Translations under genes and position numbers: made by a program
Shown here: positions 1 to 10,372 of the stretch, piece after piece
How the letters are laid out: each line of letters begins with the position of its first letter
Numbering within the stretch: position 1 is the first letter of the stretch
Notes under the pieces: model-generated
The model's input: the letters and a program-made list of their open reading frames with translations, nothing else
Databases searched by the model: none
Told to the model about the DNA's origin: nothing
NCBI RefSeq assembly: GCF_019145205.1
Contig: NZ_JAHSTT010000021.1
Span: 1 to 64,000, forward strand
Origin: Pseudomonas khavaziana
Lineage (GTDB): Bacteria > Pseudomonadota > Gammaproteobacteria > Pseudomonadales > Pseudomonadaceae
Direction of reading: 5' to 3'
Length of the DNA: 64,000 nucleotides

Positions 1-1
1 C

Positions 2-418
2 AATGGCACCGTCATTGACGTGATCCAGGTGCCGGTGGAACCGAAGAATCCGACGGGGCCGACTAAGCCTGGGTATGTGAAGCCTGGTACGACGTTGCCG
101 GTTGATCCGAAACAATCCCGTTTCGGAGCGGGTCCGAATTTGTCTTACTTGTACCGCGATGCGCAAAAGTTTGCAGTCGAGGAGGTGGGCTCCTATATCG
201 AGTTTGTGAATAGTGAGCATATTGCCGTGGACCGCAACGGTATTCCGAAGGTATCCCGTCAAGTAAGAGCAATTGATGGTAGCCCAGTGTATGTCAAGGA
301 CGATGGAACGTTTACAACAGATGTTCATGGTGGGCGCTTGCCGAGTGGTGTGTTGCTGATGAATAACCGAGGTATAGTGGTTGACGAAAAGGGCCATCCT
401 TTCGAAACACCAAAATAA
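2..418 (+). CDS. C-terminal part of an unknown protein, cut by window edge
   Basis: The frame is open from the first bases of the window to a TAA at 416-418, so this is the last ~138 residues of a longer protein; a GTG at 20 is only an internal codon. The visible part has a Pro/Lys-rich linker (roughly residues 12-38) followed by a compact domain rich in Gly, Val and Asp. No catalytic motif or known family was recognised. The linker-plus-terminal-domain layout would suit the tip of a modular secreted protein, but that is a guess. An intrinsic terminator follows 15 bp after the stop, which supports a real gene end. Confidence 0.6.
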   Translation, partial: NGTVIDVIQVPVEPKNPTGPTKPGYVKPGTTLPVDPKQSRFGAGPNLSYLYRDAQKFAVEEVGSYIEFVNSEHIAVDRNGIPKVSRQVRAIDGSPVYVKDDGTFTTDVHGGRLPSGVLLMNNRGIVVDEKGHPFETPK

Positions 419-432
419 AACCAACAAATCTT

Positions 433-462
433 ATAGCCCTTTTTAAAAAGGGCTATTTTTTT
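433..462 (+). terminator. Rho-independent terminator after first gene
   Basis: A perfect 24-bp palindrome at 433-456 (stem sequence atagcccttttt and its complement) runs straight into a T-rich tail at 456-462. It lies just after the TAA at 418 and is the clearest terminator in the window. Confidence 0.85.
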
Positions 463-517
463 ACCTGCGACTATTCGTAAGCTGTAAAAGGCCGGCGACA
501 GGTCGTAAGGCGCAAGT

Positions 518-600
518 GAGAGACCGCTAAAGTCAATGGCCAGGAGCCTTATACGTGGCTACGGCACGTGCTGGAAAGGTTGCTACAGGCGCGGTCGGAA
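518..600 (+). mobile_element. IS66 tnpC 3'-end relic
   Basis: Translation gives the TnpC tail ETAKVNGQEPYTWLRHVLER, nearly identical to the tail at about 2328-2390. It is one of at least six tnpC 3' ends scattered over the window. No other part of the gene adjoins it. Confidence 0.75.
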
Positions 601-682
601 GTAAGCGATCCATGATCCAACTTCCAAGCCCGAAATTGAAGCCTGATGCTGTGGTCCCGATTCTTTCAGGAACCAGCACACC

Positions 683-1042
683 ATGATGCCACCCGACGCC
701 AAAGCCGAAAAAGTCTATCTCTACCTCAAACCGGTGGATTTTCGAAAATCCATCGACGGCCTCACCGCCATGGTCGAGCTGGATATCAAAGTCGCGGTAT
801 TCGACCCGGTGCTTTTTGTTTTTCTGAATCGCCACCGTACCCGAGTGAAAATCCTATATTAGGAGCGCAACGGCTTCTGCCTTTGGTTCAAGCGCCTCGA
901 ATCTGAACGGTTTAAAACATCTCCCGAGGCCACCGACGAAGCCATCGTGTTGAGCGTCCAGGAATTGAACTGGTTGCTCGACGGCTTTGACCTCTGGCGC
1001 AACCGTCCGCATCAGGTTTTGACTCCAAGATTTGTCGCCTGA
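683..1042 (+). pseudogene. tnpB: IS66 family TnpB (Orf2), amber-interrupted
   Basis: The ATG at 683 opens a 119-codon frame that begins MMPPDAKAEKVYLYLKPVDF and contains the FRKSIDGL motif typical of IS66 TnpB accessory proteins. A TAG at 860-862 replaces the Trp codon (TGG) of the copy at 30888, splitting the frame after 59 residues. The C-terminal part is otherwise intact to the TGA at 1040-1042. TnpB is needed for IS66 transposition but has no known catalytic role. The tnpC gene follows after 17 bp, the usual IS66 order. Confidence 0.85.
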
Positions 1043-1059
1043 CGGGTATAATTTGCGGC

Positions 1060-2460
1060 ATGATTTCTGTGTCTTATCAACTACCTGATGACCCTGCTGC
1101 GCTCAAGCAATTGCTTGCTTACATGCAGTCCAAGGTCGCGGTTCTCCAAGAAGAGAACGCGCTGCTTCGCCAGCGTCTGTTCGGGCGCAAGTCTGAGCAA
1201 AGTGCTGATTCGACGACACCACAACTAGCGCTGTTTGACGAAGCAGATAGTATTGCTGCCCGAACACGAACTGACCTGTGCCTGCGGTTGCCGCAAGCAT
1301 GCCATCGGCGAAGAAACCAGCAAACAGCTGGATATCGTGCCGATGCAGATCCGAGTGATCAAACATATCCGCAAGGTTTACGGCTGCCGTGGCTGCGAAA
1401 CGGCCCCGGTCACCGCCGACAAACCGGCGCAGTTGATCGAAAAGAGCATGGCCAGTCCGAGCGTGTTGGTGATGTTGCTGACGACTAAGTACGTCGATGG
1501 CTTACCCTTGCACCTATTCGAAAAAGTCCTTGGTCGTCACGGCATCGATATCCCGCGCCAGACCTGGCGCGCTGGGTGATCCAATGCTGCGAGCGCTTCC
1601 AGCCTCTACTTAACCTAATGCGTGATCGATTACTGGAAAGTCCGGTGATCCACTGCGATGAAACCCGCGTTCAGGTACTGAAGGAGGTGGATCGAGAGCC
1701 GACCAGCCAATCTTGGATGTGGGTACAAGCCAGCGGCCCACCGAATCGCAAAGTCGTGCTGTTCGACTACACCTCCAGTCGAGCGCAGGACGTGCCACTG
1801 CGTCTGCTGGAAAGTTATCGCGGCTACGTGATGACTGATGATTACGCGAGTTATAACGCATTGGCGTTGCAACCGGGCGTGGAACGGCTGGCGTGCATGG
1901 CTCATGCGCGGCGCAAGTTCGTGGACGCACAAAAAGTGCAGCCCAAGGGTAAAACCGGGAGTGCTGATATCGCGCTGACGATGATCAACAAGCTGTACGG
2001 CATAGAGCGTGAGCTCAAGGACATCAGCGATGAACAGCGATTTATCGGTCGTCAGGAAAAAAGCCTGCCGATCCTGGCCCAGTTGAAAAGCTGGCTGGAT
2101 AAAACCCAGCCGCAGGTCACGGCACAAAGTGCGTTAGGCAAGGCCGTGCATTACTTGGCAAGCAACTGAAGTCGTTTGGAGCGCTATGTCGAAGCCGGTT
2201 TTTTACCCATAGATAACAATGCGGCTGAAAGAGCGATAAAGCCGTTTGTCATCGGGCGCAAGGCCTGGCTATTCAGCGATACGCTCAAAGGCGCTACCGC
2301 CAGCGCTCAGATCTATAGTTTGGTCGAGACCGCTAAAGTCAATGGCCAGGAGCATTATACGTGGCTACGCCATGTGCTGGAAAGGTTGCCGCATGCACAG
2401 GCGGTGGCCGACTACGAAGCGCTACTGCCATGGAACTGCTCGCCAGAGATGCCACGGTAA
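1060..2460 (+). pseudogene. tnpC: IS66 family transposase TnpC, multiply broken
   Basis: Starts at ATG 1060 with the TnpC N-terminal coiled coil (QLPDDPAALKQLLAYMQSKV). The zinc-finger segment (CACGCRKHAIGEE) is in another frame after a lesion near 1255. A second frameshift lies near 1570 and a TGA at 2167-2169 interrupts the DDE domain. Catalytic-domain landmarks are visible: HCDETRVQVL, MAHARRKF and DNNAAERAIKPF. The last frame ends with YEALLPWNCSPEMPR and TAA at 2460. At least three lesions make the element immobile without help in trans. Confidence 0.9.
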
Positions 2461-2660
2461 ACGAGGTGGTTGTCTTGCGGTAGGGGGAGTTCATGGATCG
2501 CATACAGTCGGAAGAGGACTACGAAGCGCTATTGCCGTGGAACTGCTGGCCAGAAATGCTACGGTAAACGAGCTGGCAGTCTGTTGGACCGTGTGGTTCA
2601 TGAATCGGATACGGCCTATCTGATACTGGCCAAGCGGTATTTGCAACGGGCGGCGGGGTA
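2461..2660 (+). mobile_element. IS66 right end with repeated tnpC tail fragments
   Basis: After the tnpC stop comes an IS66-type end (ttgcggtagggggagttcat) and then two further short copies of the tnpC tail and end sequence (about 2519-2610). The stretch looks like repeated insertion or recombination of IS66 ends. From 2660 to 2880 I see no gene; a short sequence at 2810-2840 (tgtccggggtcagttgatcc) resembles the IS3-type end found at 22935 and 42860. Confidence 0.55.
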
Positions 2661-2883
2661 AATCAGTCCGAAAGGCGGGGCTGACCCGAAAATCAGCAAA
2701 ATGAGGGTGAAAGTCGGCCTCAAAAATGTAAAGTAAGGCGGAAGGTTGAAAAAAGCGGCTTGGAAATGGGGGCGCTGCGAACGTGTTAATTGTTCAGCGC
2801 CTCATTAACGTCTTGTCCGGGGTCAGTTGATCCACTACAAACGCCGTATGAAAAAAGTCTGGAGTTATCAATTTATTTCAGGC

Positions 2884-3015
2884 CTATATCCCTTTCAAAA
2901 ATAGCCACGTGATTATGATTAACAGTGTCGTCAGCGCGAGAATGTCAAGAGTTTTCGATGGTTTAGGCTTCTGCGGCGACTCGTTAAACATTGGATCGTG
3001 AATGTGCCGGCTCAT
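2884..3015 (-). CDS. Small putative tail-anchored membrane protein (43 aa)
   Basis: From the ATG at 3015 the frame encodes 43 residues: a polar N-terminus rich in Pro and Lys and a single C-terminal hydrophobic helix (LTTLLIIITWLF). A GGAT sequence sits about 6 nt before the ATG. The frame extends upstream to an ATG at 3090 (68 aa), but the ribosome site there is poorly spaced. It lies in a non-IS gap between an IS66 and an IS5 copy. No family recognised; it could be a chance frame. Confidence 0.3.
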   Translation of the reverse strand: MSRHIHDPMFNESPQKPKPSKTLDILALTTLLIIITWLFLKGI

Positions 3016-3214
3016 GAGATATCCATGCTGATTTATGCGTTTGTTTAGGGTGTATCTTGATATGAGCTGTGGTAAAAAACTGTAGGACATTTCCTTTGTG
3101 CTTGCAGAAATTAGCCTTAATTTGGCCGGGCCGTTATCGCAGTATTCTTGTAACTCCTGCGTATTAACCGAGGGTAGGCTTCAGATGGCGGCGATTGCCA
3201 AGATAGCGCTTTAA

Positions 3215-4300
3215 GGAAACTCTGAAAAAGACTTTCTGATTTGGCAGAATCGCCGGACACCAGTCGCCGAGCTTTTCGATGATGAAACAGATGACCTTTG
3301 CCGACACCGAGTACGCAAGCAGACCCGCAAGGAGTTGTTCCTGATCGAGATGGATCAGGTCGTACCCTGGAAGAGTTTGATCGCCTTGATCGAGCCGCAC
3401 TATCCAAGGGTGAAGGTGATCGTCCGGCCTATCCGTTGAGGGCGATGTTGCGCGAGCACCTGATGCAGAACTGGTTCGACTGCAGCGATCCTGCGATGGA
3501 AGAAGCACTGTATGAAACGACCATCCTGCGCCAGTTTGCGGGTCTGAGCCTTGAGCGGATCCCGGATGAGACCACCATCCTCAATTTCCGTCGCCTGCTG
3601 GAAAAACACGAGCTTGCCGCTGGAATTCTCGCTGTGATCAATGGTTATTTGGGCGACCGTGGTCTGTCGTTGCGCCAAGGCACCATTGTGGATGCCACTC
3701 TGATTCATGCGCCCAGCTCAACCAAAAACAAGGATGGCAAGCGCGCCCCGGAAATGCATCAAACCAAGAAAGGCAACCAATATTACTTCGGTGCCAAGGC
3801 CCACGTCGGGGCCGACGATGAGTCTGGCTTGGTTCATAGCGTGGTGGTCACGGCGGCCAATGTGGCGGACGTCACGCAGGTCGACAAACTGCTGCATGGC
3901 GAAGAAAACGTGGTCTGCGCCGACGCGGGTTATACCGGGGTCGAGAAGCGCGAAAAGCACGCGGGGCGTGAGGTTATTTGGCAGATTGCAGCCCGGCGCA
4001 GCACCTATAAAAAGCATGGAAAACAGAGTGCCTTGTACAAAGCGATACGCAACATCGAGAAAGCCAAGGCTCAGGTTCGTGCCAAGGTCGAGCACCCATT
4101 TCGGGTGATCAAGCGCCAGTTTGGCTATGAAAGGTGCACTTTCGAGGGCTGGCCAAGAACACGGCTCAGCTGCTGACGTTGTTCGCCTGTCAAACCCGTG
4201 GATGGCGCGTCGACATTTATTGGAGGGCACAGGAGAGATGCGCGCTTTCCGTGCTGAAACGGGGGGCACAGCTCATCCTGATACTTTCGCCAACCCAAGT
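3215..4300 (+). pseudogene. IS5 family element, degraded transposase
   Basis: The left terminal repeat GGAAACTCTGAAAAAGAC begins at 3215, directly after a TTAA site (3211-3214) that fits the IS5-group YTAR target. The transposase starts near ATG 3281 (MKQMTFADTEYA), shifts frame near 3330, and continues as a DDE transposase with NWFDCSDPAMEEALYETTIL, IPDETTILNFRRLLEKHEL, GTIVDATLIHAPSSTKNKDG and the late ..HPFRVIKRQFGYE.. block. Another frameshift near 4140 breaks the C-terminus. The right terminal repeat is not recognisable, so the element is truncated near 4240-4300. Confidence 0.88.
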
Positions 4301-4330
4301 GTGAAATCGCGTTCGGAAACTACAGCGTGA

Positions 4331-4735
4331 CCTGTATGTGAAAGCTAAGACAGAGTCAGACTTTCGCTTCTACAGCCTGTGGGACAAAGTGTATCGAATC
4401 GATGTACTGGTCATCGCCTACCAGCGTTGCCGCGCAAACCGAGGCAGCCACGGTGCGGATGGTCAGCGATTCGATGACATTGAAAGCATGGGGCCGATGG
4501 AGTAGCTGGCTCAGCTACGCGAGGAGCTGAAGTCGGGTGGAATCGACCTCAGCCGCTGCGGTGGGTATGGATACCCAAAAAGAACGGAAAGCTTCGTTCC
4601 TTGGGGAGCCTTGTATTCGAGACCACGTTGTTCAAATGCCTGTCAATCTCACACCCCAAGCGCTTTTCGAAGCGGATCGGCATCATCCATTGCCGGTGGG
4701 GCTGTAATGCCGAGCTACTGGAAGGTTTTTGTGGG
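4331..4735 (+). pseudogene. Group II intron reverse transcriptase, N-terminal relic
   Basis: Translation shows the start of a group II intron maturase/RT: FRFYSLWDKVYRIDVL, then CRANRGSHGADGQ and FDDIES, typical of the RT0/RT1 entry region. After a TAG near 4503 and a frame change it goes on with WIPKKNGKLRSLG and FETTLFKCL. The YADD catalytic region is absent here; a matching C-terminal portion lies at 55898-56801. This is a dead fragment, perhaps split from that copy by rearrangement. Confidence 0.75.
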
Positions 4736-4743
4736 TGTGCCGA

Positions 4744-5308
4744 TTAGTACGTCGCGATGCCGGAGGTAGCGGTAAAGCGTGCTTTTGGATATGCAATTTC
4801 CTGCCAATGGCACCCACACTTAACCGACACTCGCGGTACAGGGTTTCTGCGGCCATAGCCCTGCTTCCGCTTGAGCGGGCTGTCCCTTCGGACGACCACC
4901 GACTCGACCACGCGACCGTGCAGCGGACAAGCCTGCTTGTGTGCGTTCACTGATCAATTCGCGCTCGAACTCTGCCAGCGATGCGAATAGGCTGAAAACA
5001 AAGCGGCCTTGCGCATGAGTGGTGTCGATGGGGTCATTCAGTCTTTTCAGGTCAACGCTACGAGCGGCCAATTCACCGACCAGTTCGACCAGGTGCTTTA
5101 GCGAGCGTCCTAGACGATCCAGCGACCAAATCCCTACGGCATCACCGGCTCACATATGAACCAATAATTTATTCAGTACCGGACGTGCGCTTTTTGAGCC
5201 GCTGGCAACGTCTTGATAGAGCCGCTCGCACCCTGGCTTTTTCAGAGCATCGATCTGTAGGTCTGCGTTCTGATCCCGAGTACTCGCCCGTGCATAGCCA
5301 ATTTTCAT
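4744..5308 (-). pseudogene. tnpR: Tn3-family serine resolvase TnpR, broken
   Basis: Reads from ATG 5308 as MKIGYARASTRDQN.., the classic N-terminus of serine recombinases with the catalytic Ser in the ARAST segment. A TGA near 5150 interrupts it; the frame then resumes with GIWSLDRLGRSLKHL, FVFSLFASLAEFERELISER and a basic linker to the DNA-binding domain. A second frameshift near 4820 precedes the end of the helix-turn-helix and the TAA at 4744. It is divergent from the antitoxin/toxin/TnpA block to its right. The gene-free 5309-5506 interval between them is where the resolution site would be expected. Confidence 0.85.
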
Positions 5309-5506
5309 CAAAAGTACCGTTTACTCAACTGATAAATTGAAAATAGAACCTTGATCAACGATACCAGTATTTAAACCATAATGAGGGCTAACTCAAAGCA
5401 GGGCAGGTGTTTCGTTAAAGTTCGATAAAACGAGGGTTTTATCGAACCGTTGTAACTAAACAAGGTACGAGTGTATAAACGCACAAACACTGTTTCTGGA
5501 AAAGTC

Positions 5507-5746
5507 ATGAGTACCACTCGCTGTAATATCGCAGTCTCTACTGACACCGACCAATCGCTTCGCATGTTTCTGGTCAGCCAAGGCGGTGGCCGTAAGGGCG
5601 ATCTGTCGCGCTTCGTCGAAGAGGCGGTGCGGGCACAAATCCTGGAACTGAGCGCCGAACAGGCCAAGGCTTCCAACGCCCATCTAAGTGAGGCAGAACT
5701 GACTGAAGCGGTTTATGAGGCGCTCTATTGGGCACGTAAGCGCTGA
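5507..5746 (+). CDS. Ribbon-helix-helix antitoxin of a Tn3-borne PIN module
   Basis: ATG 5507 is preceded by GGAAAAG at a good distance and gives a 79-aa protein starting MSTTRCNIAVSTDTDQ. The short beta-strand followed by helices (SLRMFLVSQGGGRKGDLSRF, then VEEAVRAQILEL) fits a ribbon-helix-helix DNA-binding antitoxin. The TGA stop overlaps the ATG of the downstream PIN-domain gene (TGATG at 5744-5748), the usual coupled antitoxin-toxin arrangement; such pairs are known passengers of Tn3 transposons. The family assignment rests on pattern and context. The antitoxin is intact while its partner is dead. Confidence 0.7.
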   Translation: MSTTRCNIAVSTDTDQSLRMFLVSQGGGRKGDLSRFVEEAVRAQILELSAEQAKASNAHLSEAELTEAVYEALYWARKR

Positions 5747-6156
5747 TGTGGGTCGTATTGGATGCCAACATCCTTTTCAGTGCGCTGATCTCACCGCATG
5801 GGGCATCCTGATGCAATCTATCCGGCTTGGCGTGCGGCCCGTTTTGAGGTAGTCACCTCACGGGCGTAGCTCGATGAAATTCGTCGCGCCAGTCGTTAGC
5901 CTAAGCTTCAGGCCATACTGCAGCCTGCCAAAGTGGGGGCCATGATCAATAACCTGCAACGCGCAGTGGTATTGGAGCGGTTGGTTATTGAGGTTGAAGC
6001 CGATGATCCGGATGATTCCTTTCTGCTGGCCAGGCCTAGGTGGGTAATGCGGATTATCTGGTAACCGGTGATCGCCGCGCAGGCCTCTTACAACGCTGGC
6101 ATATCGAACGCACGCGGATTGTCCCCCCCGCTTTGTTCTGCGCCGAGGTACTGTGA
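5746..6156 (+). pseudogene. PIN-domain toxin (VapC-like), inactivated
   Basis: The first codons give MWVVLDANILFSALISPHGA, where the Asp of LDAN is the first acidic residue of a PIN ribonuclease site. A TGA stops the frame after about 21 residues and several further stops and shifts follow. The late motif DYLVTGDRRAG (another PIN acidic segment) and the end ..VPPALFCAEVL can be read at about 6050-6156. The toxin is therefore no longer made while the antitoxin frame remains open. Confidence 0.72.
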
Positions 6157-6159
6157 TCG

Positions 6160-8758
6160 ATGCCGGTTAGCTTGCTGACTCAGGAGCAGCGCGACAGCTT
6201 TGGTCGCTACATCGATGCGTCCAGCCGTGATGAACTGGAACGGTACTTCCACCTGAGCGATGAAGACCGGGACGCCGTCCAAGTACTATGGGGTAACCAT
6301 AACCGTATGGGCTATGCCGTTTTGCTGACTACTGTCAGCTTCGTGGGCGCTTTTCCGGACAAGCCCACGGCTGTGCCTGTGGAAGTCCTGCATGTGCTTT
6401 GTTGGCAATTGGCAATCGCCGATCCTGACTGACTCGCGCGTTACAGCGATCATCGTCGATGGATATATGCGGCCGATATCCAAGAGCGCTATGGCTATCG
6501 CCACTTTACTGACCCAGGTATCGGCTTTCGTTTTGAGCCGATGGCTGTATGCCCTCTGCTGGATGGGCACTGATCGGCCTGGAGTGCTGTTTGCACGAGC
6601 GACCTCATGACTGTTCACGCAGAAAGTCCTATTGCCTGGTGTTTCCCAGTTAGAGCGTTTCATTGCCCAACTGCGTAGTCGGGTTGAAGAACGCCTCTGG
6701 TACGTCTTGGGTCGCAGCGTGACCGAGGAACAGAGACAGCAGCTACAAGACCTGCTTCCGGTAGCCGAAGACAACCGCAGTTCACGGCTGGATCAACTAC
6801 GCTTTGGCCCGGTGATGGTCAGTGGCCCCACACTGATTCGGGCGCTGCGTCGGCTCGACGATGTGCGCGGGTTGGGAAGTGCTTGAGGCGCTGCTGCGTG
6901 ATCTCTTCAACAATGCAGAGAAGGCTGATAAGAAAACTCGGCGGCGTAGTCTAAAAGACCTGGATCGTTCGGCGGCAACGCTCGCCGCCGCGTGCAAGGT
7001 CGTACTGGATAGCTCGATCAGCGATGACAACGTCCGTGCCCGGCTGTTCAATGACCTGCCACGTGTCACGCTGGAGAAAGCCCTAGATGAGGTCAACGCC
7101 TTGATCCGGCCGGCCAACGATGTGTTTACCTCGCTCTGGAGGAGCGCTACCGCAGCGTGCGCCGTTTCCTTCCCGACATATTCGCTTCGGCTTCAGCCCT
7201 GCTGGCAAGGGAGTGGCTGCTAGTCTGGACTGGTTGCAACTGAACCTGCACCGTAGGAAACCGGAAGATGGTGCGCCGCAGGAAATCGTGGCCAAGGCTT
7301 GGCAGAGGCATATCACCCGCGAAGATGGCTCCCTCGACATGGGCGCCTATGTATTCTGCACGCTCGATGCGCTGCGCAGTGCTCTACGCCGCCGCGATGT
7401 TTTTGTTTCAACCAGTTGGCGCTGTGCCGCCCCGCGTATCGGTCTGCTTAATGGTGAAGAATGGCTGTCAGCACGACCGATCATCTGTCGCTCACTGGGC
7501 TTGACGATCGACGCCAAAACGACCTTGGATGCCTTGTCTGGCGAGCTGGATGCGACTTGGCAGGCCGTCGCCGTCCGCCTGCCCGACAAACCTGCGATCC
7601 AGTTGAGCGAGAACACCGAGGGTAAAACCGAGCTGTCCCTCGGGGCGCTGGACAAGCTGGAGGAGCCGAACTTGCTGCTGCAACTGCGTGCAGCCGTGGC
7701 CGACTTGATGCAGCGTGTCGATCTGCCGGAAATCATATTAGAAATCGCCGTCCGTACCGGTTTCGCTGAAGCCTTCACCCATGTGTCTGAACGCAGTGCA
7801 CGGGCTGATAACCTGGTGACGAGCTTGTGCGCAGTACTCTTGGGAGGAGCCTGCAACACCGGTCTGGAGCCATTGATCCGCAACGTCGACCAGGCGTTGC
7901 GCCGTGACCGGCTGTCCTGGGTCAGCCAGAACTACTTCCGTGACAACACTCTATCAGCAGCCAACGCATTGGTGGCTGCGCTAGCCAACTAGAACTGGCT
8001 CAGGTCTGGGGCGGCGGAAGTGGCCTACGCCGACGGTATGCGTTTCGTTGTACCGGTGCGCACCGTGCATGCCGGCTCTAACCCAAAGTATTTCGGTACC
8101 GGTCGGGGCGTCACCTGGTACAACCTGATTTCCCACCAGTTCTCCGGTCTGAACGCCATCACGGACCCCGGCACTCTGCGTGACAGCCTGGTATTACTCG
8201 CGGTCGTGTTGGAACAACAAACCGAATTGCTGCCAACACAAATCATGACCGATACCAGTGCCTACAGCGATGTGGTGTTCGGGTTGTTCCGTCTGCTCGG
8301 TTATCACTTCTGCCCGTGCCTAGTCGATGTCGGCGGTACCCGCTTCTGTCGCACGCGCTCAGAAGCCGATTACGGCAAGCTTGACGGACTGGCTCGCCAG
8401 TCTGTCAAGCCCTACCTGATCGCCGAGCACTGGGACGACTTGTTACGCTTGGCGGGTTCGCTCAAGCTCGGCCGAATACCGGCGACAGGCATCATGCGCA
8501 GGTTGCAAACGGGGGGATCGCCCGACCCGTCTGGTTCAGGCGCTGGCAGAGTTAGGACGAATCGAGAAAACGTTGCACACGCTGATCTACATCGATGACG
8601 AGTCCAAGCGCCGCGCCACCCTGACCCAGCTGAATCGCGGCGAAGGCCGGCAAAGCCTGGCCCGCGCCGTGTTTCATGGTAAACGCGGCGAGCTTCGCCA
8701 ACGATATCTCGAATGGCAGGAGGATCAACTCGAAGCCTTGGGCCTTGTGGTTAAGGTG
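6160..8758 (+). pseudogene. tnpA: Tn3-family transposase TnpA, broken and truncated
   Basis: Begins at ATG 6160 (MPVSLLTQEQRDSFGRY), 3 bp after the PIN gene. The frame is damaged between 6430 and 7230 by several stops and shifts, is open from about 7230 to 7990, has a TAG at 7990-7992 and resumes with the DDE core (YADGMRFVVPVRTVH, HQFSGLNAITDPGTLRDSL). The end (IYIDDESKRRATLTQLNRGE, ARAVFHGKRGELRQRY) is in yet another frame. An IS5-family element at 8763 interrupts it and the true C-terminus is not found on the other side. Confidence 0.88.
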
Positions 8759-8762
8759 CTAG

Positions 8763-9674
8763 GCTCTGTACGAAAAGTATTGCCTTACACACCGCATGGC
8801 ACTGGCCAATAAGACCTTTGCTTCAAAACTTTTCGCGAGCTTGTCGAAACGCGTAACGATGCGGCGGCTCTCCTTCAGCCATCCGAACATGCGCTCAATG
8901 ACGTTGCGCTGCCGATATTTGGGGCGATCGAACAGTCTGGGCAAACCCGGCTTGGATTTGCGCTTCATGCTTCGCAACGGAATCGCTGCCTGCATACGAT
9001 ACCGATCACAGTACCGACGCAGAGCCTCAGCGTCGTAGCCCTTGTCGGCCAACAGCCATCGGAAGCGTTTGCGAGGACGGCCACGCAAGCTTGGGATGTA
9101 AGCCTCATCCAGTAAAGGTTGCGCGTAGGCAATATTGCTGGCTTGCCCGCCTGACAGCAGGAAGCGCAGCGGCACGCCATTGGCGTCGCATAGCATGTGG
9201 ATTTTAGTTGTCAGGCCGCCCCGGCTGCGTCCGAGCGCGTGATCTTGCGGTTCTTCAGGCCCCCTTTTTTCCCGGCGCCTGATGAGGCTCGGGTTGCTCG
9301 TACCGCACTGGAGTCGATCATCCATGTTTCTAGGTCGATCAACCCCTGTTGGTTTAATCGGATATGAAGCCGCTTGAGCATCTGATCAAACGCTCCGCTA
9401 TTACGCCAGTAACGAAACCGTTGATAGACCGTTGACTAAGGACCGAATTGCTCGGGTATATCCCGCCAGGCCGCGCCATAGCAGAGTACCCAGAGGATGC
9501 CGTTAAGCATCAGGCGATCATTGTCTCGCGGGCGCCCGGTACGGCGGGTTTCGGTGAAGATATCTGCGACCAAATCCCAGGCGGCATCGGGGATTTCGTA
9601 ACGCTTTGCCATACGGGCCTCCAGTATGTTCCGCATAGCACCTATTTTACTCGTTCAGACTTTTCGTACAGAAC
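8763..9674 (-). mobile_element. IS5 family (IS427-like) element, two-frame transposase
   Basis: The 912-bp element has inverted ends GCTCTGTACGAAAAG (8763) and CTTTTCGTACAGAAC (9674), next to CTAG (8759-8762) and CTAA (9675-9678), both fitting YTAR. The minus strand encodes a short first frame (from ATG 9636: MRNILEARMAKRYEIPDAAW) and a second with TTKIHMLCDANGVPLRFLLS and IERMFGWLKESRRIVTRFDK, as in IS427-group elements that join two frames by frameshifting. A TAG after EQFGP replaces the usual Trp, so the copy is probably dead. It sits inside tnpA of the Tn3 relic. Confidence 0.85.
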
Positions 9675-9678
9675 CTAA

Positions 9679-10372
9679 TTCAGAAACTGCTCGGACACCT
9701 CCTGATAAATCAGGACTTCAGCGTAGCGCAAGGCCGGAAAATTGAATTAAACAGCGTCTCCCTAAGCTTGGCAAATATTACTGCCTCCTAAGAGGGCTAC
9801 ACTCAATGCTGTTACGCTTTCTGTCAGTCTATACTCTAGTTGTAGGTCATTAGATGACGATATTCATGTTTTTCGCATCAAAACTAATTTACGTTACTTA
9901 ATGACCCTGTACTTACAGCCAGTAAGCACTGCCTTTATAGGATGGGCAGCACGCAAGGCGCGCTTGGAGGCATGCCTGCTGACTCTGCATCCGAACAAGT
10001 CGAAGGCTATCTTCCAATCCAATAAAAATCTGGGGGGTTGCGTACAATCCCGATAAGGTGGTGCATGACCTGGCGGCGCTCAGGGCGCAAGACAGCGTCC
10101 AATAGTTTCCACCCTCTAGCCCGCTACTGATCAGCAGCAGGCTCATCTACGGCATCCTGCTGGCCAAACACCAATCCCTATCGATACGTCGTACAAATTA
10201 CATCAGAAATTCGAACCGAATGAACTTTGGTTCAGGCAGCTCTCATTCTTTAGTACAGCTGGAAATCCAAACGCCTCCTGCTACGCTGCAAACGGGCCAC
10301 ATCAAACAAACCGATGGTAGCGCCTAAAAGAAACTTCTCCAAACAGCAACATCTAAGCTAGAGAGTTCCAAC
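9679..10372 (+). other. Gap with a possible group II intron RT relic
   Basis: No intact gene is visible in these ~700 bp. Around 9940-10020 the plus strand reads ..RKARLEACLLTLHPNKSKAI.., which resembles the RT motif after the YADD box in group II intron maturases, but it is short and surrounded by stops. The rest appears non-coding and includes the leader of the gene starting at 10373. Confidence 0.35.
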
